Shown in pieces: positions 1 through 10,221 of a stretch of DNA of 64,000 nt. Position 1 is the stretch's first letter. Every line of letters begins with the position of its first letter. The position numbers and the translations under genes were made by a program. This stretch comes from a bacterium (GTDB taxonomy: Bacteria > Pseudomonadota > Gammaproteobacteria > Burkholderiales > Burkholderiaceae_C). Under the pieces are notes generated by a model. That model searched no databases and had not been told where the DNA came from. It worked only from the letters and a program-made list of their open reading frames with translations. The stretch is taken from positions 62,001-126,000 of the forward strand of contig JAVBXK010000022.1 in NCBI GenBank assembly GCA_030824555.1. The letters run 5' to 3'.

Positions 1-1
1 C

Positions 2-1222
2 ACCTTGCGGTGTGGCCTGCTGATTTGCGAAGACGCCTGGTTCGATGCCCCTGCTCAGGCAGCCAAAGCCGCCGGGGCGCAGGTGCTGTTGATCATCAAT
101 GCATCGCCATTCCACACCGGCAAGGGGGGCGAGCGCGAAGGCACCATGCGCGAGCGCGTGGCCAGCACCGGTTTGCCGCTGGTCTACACCCACCTGGTGG
201 GCGGGCAGGACGAAATCGTGTTTGAAGGCCGCAGCTTTGCGCTGAATGCCGATGGCACTGTGGCCATGCGGGCTGACAGTTTTGAAGAAAATATGGCTCT
301 GTCACTTATTCACGTAGACAAGTCAGCTATTCTTTTGTCAGGCCGCATTGCGCCCGAGCACACCACCGAGGCCGACCTGTGGCACGCCTTGGTACTGGGC
401 GTGCGCGACTACGTGGGCAAAAACGGCTTCCCCGGTGCGCTGCTGGGGCTGTCGGGCGGCATCGATTCGGCGCTGGTACTGGCCATTGCCGTGGATGCTT
501 TGGGGGCCGACAAGGTGCGGGCAGTCATGATGCCGTCGCCGTACACGGCCGACATCAGCTGGATCGACGCGCGCGACATGGCCGCCCGCCTGGGCGTGCG
601 CTACCAGGAAATCAACATTGCGCCCGAGTTCGAGGCGTTCAAGGCCAGCCTGGCCACCGACTTCGCGGGTCGGGCCGAAGACACCACCGAAGAAAACTTG
701 CAGGCCCGCATACGGGGCACGCTGCTGATGGCTTTGAGCAACAAGTTCGGCAGCATCGTGCTGACCACGGGCAACAAAAGCGAAATGGCCACTGGCTATT
801 GCACGCTGTACGGCGACATGGCAGGGGGTTTTGCCGTCATCAAAGACGTGGTGAAAACCATGGTGTTCCGCTTGGCTTGGTGGCGCAATGCCCACGACCC
901 GTATGGCACCGGGGCCAACCCCATACCCGAGCGCATCATCACCCGCCCACCCAGCGCCGAATTGCGCCCCGACCAGAAGGACCAGGACAGCTTGCCCGAA
1001 TACGAGGTGCTGGATGCCATCATCCAGCGCTACATGGAGAACGACGAACACCCGGCCGCGATCGTTGCCGCTGGCTACGCCCAGGCCGATGTGGACAAGG
1101 TCACCCGTCTGATCCGCCTGAACGAATACAAACGCCGACAGTCTCCGGTGGGCATCCGTGTGACGCACCGCAGCTTTGGCAAAGACTGGCGCTACCCCAT
1201 TACCAGCAAGTACCGGGGGTGA
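2..1222 (+). CDS. nadE: Glutamine-dependent NAD+ synthetase, C-terminal part (5' end outside window)
   Basis: Makes NAD+ from deamido-NAD+, ATP and glutamine in the cytoplasm. The reading frame is open at the window edge, so the start is missing. The visible part begins near the end of the nitrilase-type glutaminase domain: an ICEDAW motif carries the nucleophilic Cys (codon at 26-28). The synthetase domain follows, with the PP-loop SGGIDS about 150 residues in and a TTGNKSE motif further on. Between the two domains, at about 280-340, lies an AT-rich stretch that matches the dispersed palindromic repeat of this window and is read in frame. It lengthens the interdomain linker. A DapB-like gene follows after 29 bases, so the two are probably cotranscribed. 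Confidence 0.95.
   Translation, partial: TLRCGLLICEDAWFDAPAQAAKAAGAQVLLIINASPFHTGKGGEREGTMRERVASTGLPLVYTHLVGGQDEIVFEGRSFALNADGTVAMRADSFEENMALSLIHVDKSAILLSGRIAPEHTTEADLWHALVLGVRDYVGKNGFPGALLGLSGGIDSALVLAIAVDALGADKVRAVMMPSPYTADISWIDARDMAARLGVRYQEINIAPEFEAFKASLATDFAGRAEDTTEENLQARIRGTLLMALSNKFGSIVLTTGNKSEMATGYCTLYGDMAGGFAVIKDVVKTMVFRLAWWRNAHDPYGTGANPIPERIITRPPSAELRPDQKDQDSLPEYEVLDAIIQRYMENDEHPAAIVAAGYAQADVDKVTRLIRLNEYKRRQSPVGIRVTHRSFGKDWRYPITSKYRG
280..340. repeat. AT-rich palindromic repeat, in-frame copy in nadE
   Basis: The left half reads AAAATATGGCTCTGTCACTT and the right half AAGTCAGCTATTCTTTT. These are imperfect inverted copies of one another. The region is much more AT-rich than the flanking nadE sequence and keeps the reading frame open between the glutaminase and synthetase domains. 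It resembles the copies in truB and yejF. Confidence 0.6.
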
Positions 1223-1251
1223 GCAATTGCGTTGACGCCAGGAGACACCCC

Positions 1252-1926
1252 GTGCAAATCATCATCGCAGGCAGCGGCAAGCTGGCCACCGAGTTACTGA
1301 CCCGTCTGGATTGGGGAAGCGACTGCCAGCTGACGCCTTGGGGTCCTTTGTTGCCCCGTGCAGAGCGGGCCATCGTTGTGCACGCGGGTTCGGGCAGGGA
1401 GCTGGATGCCATCACCGAATTCTGTGCGGCCACCTGCTCACCGTTGATCGAGTTGGCCACGGGGTCTGCGTTGGAGGGGGCATTGCCTGCCTTCCCCGTG
1501 GTGCTCTGTCCCAACACCAACATCCTGATGCTCAAGGTCATGTACATGCTGGAAATGGGTGGACACCTGTTTCGTGGCACCCCGATCACGTTCACCGAGT
1601 CGCACCAGGCGCCAAAGCAATCGGTGCCCGGCACCGCCGTCAGCATGGCCCAGTCACTGGGGTTGACGGCAGGTGACATCCGCTCGGTCAGAGACCCCAA
1701 GGTCCAACAGACGTCGCTGCAGATTCCGGCCGCACACCTGGGCCGGCATGCATTTCACCGGATCGACATTGAAGATGGCAGTTGCAGCGTGAAGCTGGAA
1801 ACCCTTGTTGTGGGCGAGTCGCCCTATGTCAGTGGGGTGGCTCAGATTGTGGCGGCCACACGGGCCCATGGGCTTGAAAACAGGGTGTACGCCGTTGCAG
1901 AGTTCATTCGCAATGGGTGGCTTTGA
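1252..1926 (+). CDS. DapB-like dihydrodipicolinate reductase family protein
   Basis: 224 residues. The GTG start at 1252 is preceded by AGGAG (1240-1244) and gives an N-terminal nucleotide-binding strand (QIIIAGSGKL). The C-terminal half resembles the substrate domain of dihydrodipicolinate reductase: an asparagine-containing PNTN segment, a helix, then an ESHQAPK...PGTA stretch aligning with the DapB EAHHxxKxDAPSGTA motif. The first His and the Lys are kept but the second His is Gln, and the protein is shorter than the usual ~270 residues. It may be a divergent or non-canonical reductase rather than the lysine-pathway enzyme. It lies directly after nadE, so NAD(P)-linked chemistry is plausible; the substrate is unknown. 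Confidence 0.65.
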   Translation: MQIIIAGSGKLATELLTRLDWGSDCQLTPWGPLLPRAERAIVVHAGSGRELDAITEFCAATCSPLIELATGSALEGALPAFPVVLCPNTNILMLKVMYMLEMGGHLFRGTPITFTESHQAPKQSVPGTAVSMAQSLGLTAGDIRSVRDPKVQQTSLQIPAAHLGRHAFHRIDIEDGSCSVKLETLVVGESPYVSGVAQIVAATRAHGLENRVYAVAEFIRNGWL

Positions 1927-1997
1927 AGGGGGCATGTACCATTCGGGCATGCCTTGCGGCCTGTGGGCATCTGCGCTGATGCGCAACGCGCCTTGCG

Positions 1998-3415
<1,418 letters not shown>

Positions 3416-3437
3416 CGGTCAAACGGTTCGATGAGCA

Positions 3438-3457
3438 TGCGGGGTGGGCACCCCGCA
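3438..3457. terminator. Hairpin between convergent glnB and LOG gene
   Basis: TGCGGGGT and ACCCCGCA form an 8-bp perfect stem with a 4-base loop in the 46-base gap between convergent stop codons. No T-run follows on either strand, so intrinsic termination is uncertain. Confidence 0.4.
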
Positions 3458-3461
3458 CAGC

Positions 3462-4076
3462 TCAGAGCTTGGTCGCCAGGCCCTGGCTTGAGCCAAACCC
3501 GGCCTGCTGCACCAACGCAGGCAGCAAGCGGCTGGGGGTGGCGTCGGTGTGCAGCAAGTTCATTTGCCAGGCCCCGACAAACTCTGCTTCGACGGTCTGT
3601 GCCATGAATGCCAGCAAGGCATCGTAATAACCGGCTGTGTTCAGCAGCCCCAGTGGTTTGGAGTGGTAGCCCAGTTGCCGCCAGGCCCACACCTCGAACA
3701 GTTCTTCAAACGTCCCCACCCCGCCCGGTAGCGCCAGAAAGGCATCGGCGCGGTCGGCCATCATGGCTTTGCGTTCGTGCATGGTGTCCACCACGTACAG
3801 CTCGGTACAGGTGGTCAGCGCGCACTCCCGGTCGACCAACGCCTTGGGAATGACCCCGTAAACCGTGCCGCCTGCGGCCAGCGTGGCACGCGCCACCACG
3901 CCCATCAGGCCCGCATTGCCACCGCCATAGACCAGCTCGCCACCGTGCTGCCCGATCCATGTGCCCACTTCGGCTGCGGCTGCTTCAAAAAGCGGGTTGC
4001 GGCCCGGGCGGGAACCGCAGTACACGCACAGCGAAAAAGTGGGCTGCGATGGAGAAGTGGTGGGTGTCTGTGTCAT
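3462..4076 (-). CDS. LOG family protein (cytokinin riboside 5'-monophosphate phosphoribohydrolase-like)
   Basis: 204 residues. This family cleaves nucleoside 5'-monophosphates, releasing the free base and ribose 5-phosphate. Defining motifs are present: CVYCGSRPG near the N-terminus, a GGGNAGLMG nucleotide loop, and PGGVGTFEELFE carrying the catalytic region. The ATG at 4076 leaves a short polar N-terminus; the frame could extend to 4136 but that adds unlike sequence. It overlaps nothing and converges on glnB. In bacteria these proteins are often called lysine decarboxylase by mistake. Confidence 0.88.
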   Translation of the reverse strand: MTQTPTTSPSQPTFSLCVYCGSRPGRNPLFEAAAAEVGTWIGQHGGELVYGGGNAGLMGVVARATLAAGGTVYGVIPKALVDRECALTTCTELYVVDTMHERKAMMADRADAFLALPGGVGTFEELFEVWAWRQLGYHSKPLGLLNTAGYYDALLAFMAQTVEAEFVGAWQMNLLHTDATPSRLLPALVQQAGFGSSQGLATKL

Positions 4077-4110
4077 GTTGAGGCAGGCTGATGAAAGATT
4101 TTGGGCTGTG

Positions 4111-4539
4111 TCAAACCAGCCTTGCCCACAGTGCACCAGTCCATGTGCCCGCGCACAGCAGCAAGCTCAACAGCACGGCGGCGCTGCCCATGTCTTTGGC
4201 GCGTTTGGACAGGTCGTGCCACTCGGGGCCGATGCGGTCGATGGCCGATTCGATGCCCGTGTTCAGCAGTTCCACCATCATCACCAGCAGCACGGTGCCC
4301 ACCAGCATGGCCACCTCGACCCATGTGGTGCCCAGCCACCAGCCAGCCGGTAGCATCACCAGTGACGCGATAGCTTCCTGGCGGAAGGCGGTTTCACCCC
4401 AGCCTGCGCGCAGGCCTGCCAGTGAATAGCCGAAGGCGTGTGCCATGCGCCGCCAGCCAGTGCGCAGTTTCTGTGGGTTGACGGAGGTGTCGGGTTGCAT
4501 GGTGATCAGGATTGGGGCAGTGTGGGCGCGTCGGGTCAT
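4111..4539 (-). CDS. dgkA: Diacylglycerol kinase
   Basis: 142 residues. This integral inner-membrane kinase phosphorylates diacylglycerol to phosphatidic acid, recycling lipid from membrane-derived glucan synthesis. Three hydrophobic segments are visible (LVMLPAGWWLG, VEVAMLVGTVLLVMMVE, AAVLLSLLLCAG), and the family signature appears as ELLNTGIESAIDR. The first ATG (4539) overlaps the stop of the upstream RDD gene as ATGA, suggesting translational coupling, although an ATG at 4500 would give a length nearer the usual ~120 residues. Confidence 0.9.
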   Translation of the reverse strand: MTRRAHTAPILITMQPDTSVNPQKLRTGWRRMAHAFGYSLAGLRAGWGETAFRQEAIASLVMLPAGWWLGTTWVEVAMLVGTVLLVMMVELLNTGIESAIDRIGPEWHDLSKRAKDMGSAAVLLSLLLCAGTWTGALWARLV

Positions 4540-5021
4540 TCAGCGTTGATCAGCCGCGTACCGGCCCAGATATCGTGCAGGTACTGGCGCTGCGGCTGAA
4601 AGCGCGACAGCAGGGCATATACGCACACCCAGCCGCTGATCAGGACATAGGTTTCAGGCCCGGTCACCCCCGTCAGCCATGCGGCGGCGAGCGGTGGCAG
4701 AAACCACAGGTAGCTCAACAGGTAGCGCAACAAGGCGCGCTGCTGCGTCAGAGGCTTGCCGTGGGCGTCCACCACGCGAATCTTCCAGGTTTTCATGGCC
4801 AGTGTCTGGCCTTTTGACCACAGCCAGGTGAAATAAATGCCCAGCACCACGAACAGAAATGCCTGGATGGGGTTGCGGTTGTCCAGGGCATGGCGCGTCT
4901 GGCTCAGGGCTGAAAACAGGTAACCCGCGATGAACACCACCGCAAACAGCAACATGCCTTCGTACACCCAGCAGGCGAGGCGTCTGGAAAGTTTAGGTGC
5001 AATCAATTCAGTAGCTGTCAT
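4536..5021 (-). CDS. RDD family membrane protein
   Basis: 161 residues. It begins with an R-R-L-A-C-WxYEGML segment typical of RDD proteins, then hydrophobic segments near residues 20-38, 53-68 and 100-135, and a KTWKIRVVDAHGKPL stretch between them. RDD proteins are small multi-span membrane proteins of mostly unknown function; some have been linked to Na+/H+ exchange. It forms an overlapping pair with dgkA (ATGA, 4536-4539). The start codon and first residues (MTATELIAP) lie within an AT-rich palindromic repeat, so the repeat may have supplied the translation start. Confidence 0.8.
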   Translation of the reverse strand: MTATELIAPKLSRRLACWVYEGMLLFAVVFIAGYLFSALSQTRHALDNRNPIQAFLFVVLGIYFTWLWSKGQTLAMKTWKIRVVDAHGKPLTQQRALLRYLLSYLWFLPPLAAAWLTGVTGPETYVLISGWVCVYALLSRFQPQRQYLHDIWAGTRLINAE

Positions 5022-5064
5022 GCTTTATATGGTTTGCATTAATGGCAATATTTATTTGAATTTT
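5001..5064. repeat. AT-rich palindromic repeat at the start of the RDD gene
   Basis: An AT-rich block containing AGTAGCTGTCATGC and GCATTAATGGCAATATTT, which pair imperfectly. It includes the start codon of the RDD gene (minus strand, 5019-5021). The segment TAGCTGTCATxGC also occurs in the repeat at about 31145. Confidence 0.5.
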
Positions 5065-5430
5065 CCAGCTTGGGATGCAGGTTGGCGCCACTGTCCGGGG
5101 TGCAGGCCTGAGGGGTCAGGGCGCTGATTGTCTCATTGGTCACGGGGCGTCACGCCGCCTGTGCGCACCGGGCTGATGGCGTGCGGCGCAGCGGCCGTGC
5201 GCAGACTTGGCATGGGTTGTTCGTTTCGGGCACCGAGCCAAGTTTAGGCATATGCCCATGTTGCAGTGCGATAATGCGCGTTGCAATTCAAAGGCAAACG
5301 GATCAAGGTCGCGCAGTCAATGGTGGCTGCCCATGGTTTTGGTCTCAAGTTCCGACGCAGCCTCACGAGGGCGCGCGAAGGGGCACCCAAGGTATTTCGT
5401 CAGAGAAATTCTCGAAAGGTTCATCTCAAA
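5065..5430 (+). other. Long untranslated leader/promoter region of ilvI; no gene recognised
   Basis: Together with the repeat before it this is a 409-base stretch without a gene. It holds a perfect 10-base palindrome GGCATATGCC at 5247-5256 and a -10-like GATAAT at 5270-5275, without a convincing -35. The ilvI frame stays open upstream to 5281, but that sequence does not resemble acetolactate synthase. I searched for a branched-chain leader peptide plus terminator and did not find a convincing one. Confidence 0.4.
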
Positions 5431-7203
5431 ATGGAAATCTCCAAAGCCGAAATGGCATCCGCCGCCGCCGCTGGCGCGCAAATCCCCGAACTCCGTGGCG
5501 CTGAAATTCTCGTCAAGGCCTTGCAGGCCGAGAACGTGAAATACATCTGGGGTTACCCCGGTGGTGCAGTGCTGCACATTTACGACGCTTTTTACAAGCA
5601 AGACACCATCCAGCACGTGCTGGTTCGTCACGAGCAGGCAGCTGTGCACGCGGCCGATGGTTACGCGCGCGCCACCGGCGACGTGGGTGTGGCGCTGGTC
5701 ACTTCGGGCCCTGGCCTGACCAATGCCGTGACTGGCATTGCCACTGCCTACATGGACAGCATTCCCATGGTCATCATCAGCGGGCAGGTGCCCACTGCCG
5801 CCATTGGTCTGGATGCGTTCCAGGAATGCGACACCGTGGGCATCACCCGCCCCATCGTCAAGCACAACTTCCTGGTCAAGGATGTGCGCGACATGGCCAT
5901 GGTCATGAAGAAAGCCTTCCACATCGCCCGCAGTGGCCGCCCCGGCCCTGTGGTGGTGGACGTGCCGAAAGACGTGTCGTTCAACAAAACACCGTTTCCG
6001 GGCTACCCCGAGTCAGTGGAAATGCGCTCGTACAACCCCGTGCGCAAAGGCCACGGCGGCCAGATTCGCAAGGCTTTGCAACTGCTGTTGAACGCCAAGC
6101 GTCCTTACATTTACACCGGTGGTGGTGTGTTGCTGGGCAACGCTGTGCAGGAGCTGCGCACGCTGGTCGACATGCTGGGTTACCCTGTGACCAACACGCT
6201 GATGGGGCTGGGTGCTTACCCCGCGACCGAGCGCAAGTTCCTGGGCATGTTGGGCATGCACGGCACGCTGGAAGCCAACAACACCATGCAGAACTGCGAC
6301 GTGTTGCTGGCAGTGGGCGCGCGTTTTGATGACCGCGTCATCGGCAACCCCAAGCACTTTGCGCAGAACGAACGCAAAATCATCCACATCGACATAGACC
6401 CCTCCAGCATCTCCAAGCGGGTGAAGGTGGATGTGCCCATCGTCGGTGACGTGAAAGACGTGCTGACCGAGCTGATCTCCATGATCAAGGAAAGTCAGCA
6501 AAAGCCCGACGACAAGGCCCTGGCAGCCTGGTGGGACACCATCGAAGGCTGGCGCAGCCGCGAATGCCTGAGCTACGACAAAGGCAATGGCGACGTCATC
6601 AAACCGCAGATGGTCATCGAGACCCTGTGGGGCATGACCAAAGATGCCGACGCGTACATCACGTCAGACGTGGGCCAGCACCAGATGTGGGCCGCGCAGT
6701 ACTACAAGTTCAACGAGCCACGCCGCTGGATCAACTCCGGTGGCCTGGGCACCATGGGTGTGGGCATTCCCTATGCCATGGGCATCAAGCTGGCCAAGCC
6801 CGAGAGCGAAGTGTTCTGCGTGACCGGCGAAGGCTCTGTGCAGATGTGTATTCAAGAGCTGTCCACCTGCCTGCAGTACAACACGCCCATCAAAATTTTG
6901 TCGCTGAACAACCGTTACCTCGGTATGGTGCGCCAGTGGCAAGAAATTGAGTACTCGGGCCGCTACAGCCACAGCTACATGGACGCGTTGCCCAATTTCG
7001 TGAAGTTGGCCGAAGCCTATGGCCACGTGGGCATGCTGATCGAGCGTCCACAAGACGTCGAACCTGCACTGCGCGAAGCCCGCAAGCTCAAGGACCGCAC
7101 CGTGTTCATGGACTTCCGCACCGACCCCACCGAGAACGTGTTCCCGATGGTGCGTGCAGGCAAGGGCATCACGGAAATGCTGCTGGCCAGCGAAGATTTG
7201 TAA
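5431..7203 (+). CDS. ilvI: Acetolactate synthase large (catalytic) subunit
   Basis: 590 residues. This thiamin-diphosphate enzyme condenses two pyruvates to acetolactate, or pyruvate with 2-oxobutyrate to acetohydroxybutyrate, the first common step of valine, leucine and isoleucine synthesis. Visible are the catalytic Glu region (RHEQAAVHAADGYAR), the ThDP/Mg motif CVTGEGSVQMC...LNN, and the C-terminal domain ending in the FPMVRAG region. ATG 5431 is chosen because homology begins soon after and AAAGG lies upstream; the open frame before it is unlike the family. It is followed by ilvH and ilvC in pathway order, so an operon is likely. Confidence 0.96.
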   Translation: MEISKAEMASAAAAGAQIPELRGAEILVKALQAENVKYIWGYPGGAVLHIYDAFYKQDTIQHVLVRHEQAAVHAADGYARATGDVGVALVTSGPGLTNAVTGIATAYMDSIPMVIISGQVPTAAIGLDAFQECDTVGITRPIVKHNFLVKDVRDMAMVMKKAFHIARSGRPGPVVVDVPKDVSFNKTPFPGYPESVEMRSYNPVRKGHGGQIRKALQLLLNAKRPYIYTGGGVLLGNAVQELRTLVDMLGYPVTNTLMGLGAYPATERKFLGMLGMHGTLEANNTMQNCDVLLAVGARFDDRVIGNPKHFAQNERKIIHIDIDPSSISKRVKVDVPIVGDVKDVLTELISMIKESQQKPDDKALAAWWDTIEGWRSRECLSYDKGNGDVIKPQMVIETLWGMTKDADAYITSDVGQHQMWAAQYYKFNEPRRWINSGGLGTMGVGIPYAMGIKLAKPESEVFCVTGEGSVQMCIQELSTCLQYNTPIKILSLNNRYLGMVRQWQEIEYSGRYSHSYMDALPNFVKLAEAYGHVGMLIERPQDVEPALREARKLKDRTVFMDFRTDPTENVFPMVRAGKGITEMLLASEDL

Positions 7204-7257
7204 TATTTCACAGCTTCACCGCTTGCTACACGGGCGGTTTCAGCTACATTTTTTGAC
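7202..7257. repeat. AT-rich palindromic repeat after ilvI
   Basis: AGCTTCACCGC and GCGGTTTCAGCT form an imperfect inverted repeat flanked by ATATTT on the left and ATTTTTT on the right. It starts at the ilvI stop codon. With its T-run it could also work as a weak terminator between ilvI and ilvH. Confidence 0.55.
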
Positions 7258-7353
7258 GAATCTATTGACCGCCAAGCCGGTTGGTTACCGCCAGCCGGGG
7301 AGGGCGGCGAGGGTGCAAGCTCTCGCTCAGTCGAAATGAGGAATCTTTTGAAC

Positions 7354-7845
7354 ATGAAACACATCATTGCAGTTCTGTTGGAAAACGAGGCCGGTGCGCT
7401 GTCGCGCGTGGTGGGCTTGTTTTCTGCCCGCGGGTACAACATCGAGTCCCTCACCGTTGCCCCCACCGAAGACCCCAGCCTGTCGCGCATGACGATTCAG
7501 ACCACCGGTTCTGACGATGTCATCGAGCAGATCACCAAACACCTGAACCGCCTGATTGAAGTGGTGAAAGTGGTTGACCTGACCGAAGGTGCCTACACCG
7601 AGCGCGAGCTCATGATGGTGAAGGTGCGTGCGGTGGGCAAGGAGCGCGAGGAAATGAAGCGCATGGCCGACATCTTCCGTGGCCGCATCATCGATGTGAC
7701 CGAGAAGAGCTACACCATCGAACTCACGGGCGATCAGGGCAAGAACGACGCGTTCCTGGAAGCCATTGACCGCACCGCGATTCTGGAAACCGTGCGCACG
7801 GGTGCCAGCGGCATCGGCCGGGGTGAGAGAATCCTGCGCGTTTGA
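7354..7845 (+). CDS. ilvH: Acetolactate synthase small (regulatory) subunit
   Basis: 163 residues, the standard IlvH length. It stimulates the catalytic subunit and confers valine feedback inhibition. The N-terminal ACT domain is clear (HIIAVLLENEAGALSRVVGLFSARGYNIESLTV region), followed by the C-terminal small-subunit domain with DVTEKSYTIELTG. The start at 7354 matches the conserved MKHIIAVL opening. An in-frame ATG at 7336 is possible but less likely. GAGGA at 7338-7342 is somewhat far from the chosen start. It lies between ilvI and ilvC. Confidence 0.96.
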   Translation: MKHIIAVLLENEAGALSRVVGLFSARGYNIESLTVAPTEDPSLSRMTIQTTGSDDVIEQITKHLNRLIEVVKVVDLTEGAYTERELMMVKVRAVGKEREEMKRMADIFRGRIIDVTEKSYTIELTGDQGKNDAFLEAIDRTAILETVRTGASGIGRGERILRV

Positions 7846-7851
7846 ATCTGA

Positions 7852-9021
<1,170 letters not shown>

Positions 9022-9056
9022 TGCTGCGATCCCGCTCGGGCGGGTGTCTCAGACCG

Positions 9057-9081
9057 AAGGCCGCCTTGTGCGGCCTTTTTC
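9057..9081 (+). terminator. Intrinsic terminator after ilvC
   Basis: AAGGCCGC and GCGGCC(TT) form a stem around a CTTGT loop, followed by TTTTT at 9076-9080. It lies 35 bases after the ilvC stop. Confidence 0.85.
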
Positions 9082-9176
9082 AATGAAGGGGCAAGGCGCT
9101 GCCCGTCGTACACTCGGCGCAAGCGATCAGTAAGGCGACTTCTGAATGGCACCTCAACAGGACAAAGTGACACGGC

Positions 9177-9986
9177 ATGATTGACGGAAACGACACGGAC
9201 GCGGGCATCACAGCGCCCCCGCGCAAACGCAGCAAGGGCATTTACATCCTGCCCAACATGATCACACTGGCTGCGCTGTTCGGCGGGTTCTATGCCATCG
9301 TCATGGCCATGAATGGGCGGTTTGATCTGGCCACGCTGGGTATTTTTGCTGCCATGATTCTGGACAGCCTTGACGGCAGGGTGGCCCGCCTGACCCACAC
9401 GCAGAGCGCATTCGGTGAGCAGATGGATTCGCTGTCAGACATGGTGTCATTCGGCGCAGCGCCGGCCTTGGTCGCTTACGTGTGGTCACTCAATGGGTTG
9501 GGGCGCTGGGGCTGGATTGCCGCGTTCGTGTATTGCGCCTGCGCAGCCTTGAGGCTGGCGCGCTTCAACGTCAACACCTCGGTGGTGGACAAGCGGTTTT
9601 TTCAAGGGTTGCCTTCGCCAGCGGCCGCTGCGCTGGTGGCTGGGTTCATATGGCTCATGACCGAGGCCGGTGTTCAGGGGCGTGACCTGATGTGGTGGGT
9701 GTTCGGTATCACGCTGTACGCCGGGTTGACGATGGTCACCAACGTGCCGTTTTACAGCTTCAAAGACGTACACTTGAAGAAAAGTGTGCCCTTTGCCGTA
9801 ATCGTGATGATCGCATTGCTGATTGCCATCATCAACATAGACCCCCCTACCGTGTTGTTCGGCCTGTTTGTGGTGTACGGTTTTTCTGGCTATGCGGTGT
9901 ACGCTTGGCGCAAAGCCAAAGGGCGTCCCAGCAGCGTCATCAGCACTTCGACTGACGAACCCGATGAACGGGGCCTGCACGATTGA
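9177..9986 (+). CDS. pssA: CDP-diacylglycerol-serine O-phosphatidyltransferase
   Basis: 269 residues. This integral membrane enzyme makes phosphatidylserine, precursor of phosphatidylethanolamine, from CDP-diacylglycerol and serine. The CDP-alcohol phosphotransferase signature is intact: DSLDGRVARLTHTQSAFGEQ followed by MDSLSD, i.e. DGxxARx8Gx3Dx3D. Several membrane segments follow (ALVAYVWSL, WGWIAAFVYCACAAL, FAVIVMIALLIAIINI, VLFGLFVVYGFSG). The start is weakly determined: AGGA lies 14 bases upstream of the ATG. pssA between ilvC and leuA is an arrangement I know from other betaproteobacteria. Confidence 0.92.
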   Translation: MIDGNDTDAGITAPPRKRSKGIYILPNMITLAALFGGFYAIVMAMNGRFDLATLGIFAAMILDSLDGRVARLTHTQSAFGEQMDSLSDMVSFGAAPALVAYVWSLNGLGRWGWIAAFVYCACAALRLARFNVNTSVVDKRFFQGLPSPAAAALVAGFIWLMTEAGVQGRDLMWWVFGITLYAGLTMVTNVPFYSFKDVHLKKSVPFAVIVMIALLIAIINIDPPTVLFGLFVVYGFSGYAVYAWRKAKGRPSSVISTSTDEPDERGLHD

Positions 9987-10053
9987 CCCTACAGATGCCG
10001 CCTTGGGTTTTCACTGACGGGCAGGTTCGAGGCTTTATGCTACATTCTCAGGC

Positions 10054-10110
10054 ATGAAACAAGTTTCTTTCGCACTACTACTGGGTGTCCATCACGGGCA
10101 GATTTGGTAA
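10054..10110 (+). CDS. leuL: Leucine-codon leader peptide of leuA
   Basis: A short ORF of 18 codons, MKQVSFALLLGVHHGQIW, begins at ATG 10054 and ends at TAA 10110. It contains three adjacent Leu codons (CTA CTA CTG, 10075-10083), two of them CTA, rare in GC-rich genomes. A hairpin terminator follows 20 bases later and then leuA. This is the classical layout of ribosome-mediated attenuation: stalling at Leu codons when charged tRNA-Leu is scarce would favour an antiterminator. The peptide is not in the usual gene catalogues and its expression is inferred. A weak TCAGG precedes the ATG. Confidence 0.7.
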   Translation: MKQVSFALLLGVHHGQIW

Positions 10111-10129
10111 CGCGCGAGTGAATTCCAAC

Positions 10130-10168
10130 AACGGCCCGTTTGCACCTGCAGCGGGCCGTTTTGTTTTG
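10130..10168 (+). terminator. Attenuator terminator upstream of leuA
   Basis: AACGGCCCG (10130-10138) and CGGGCCGTT (10152-10160) form a perfect 9-bp stem with a 13-base loop, followed by TTGTTTTG. It lies between the leader peptide and leuA on the same strand, where a simple end-of-operon terminator would prevent leuA expression unless read through or antiterminated. Confidence 0.75.
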
Positions 10169-10221
10169 GGCTGTGGGTTTTTTGAAGCGTGGTCCACGAG
10201 GCCACACACCGGAGAATGCTG

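Noticed and set aside
379-1251. The frame upstream of the DapB-like gene, giving a 515-codon protein
   Set aside because: It overlaps nadE in another frame and shows no similarity; the GTG at 1252 with AGGAG upstream is the supported start.
5065-5430. Possible branched-chain leader peptide/attenuator before ilvI
   Set aside because: Short ORFs exist but none has a run of Ile/Leu/Val codons followed by a GC hairpin and T-run, unlike the leuA leader.
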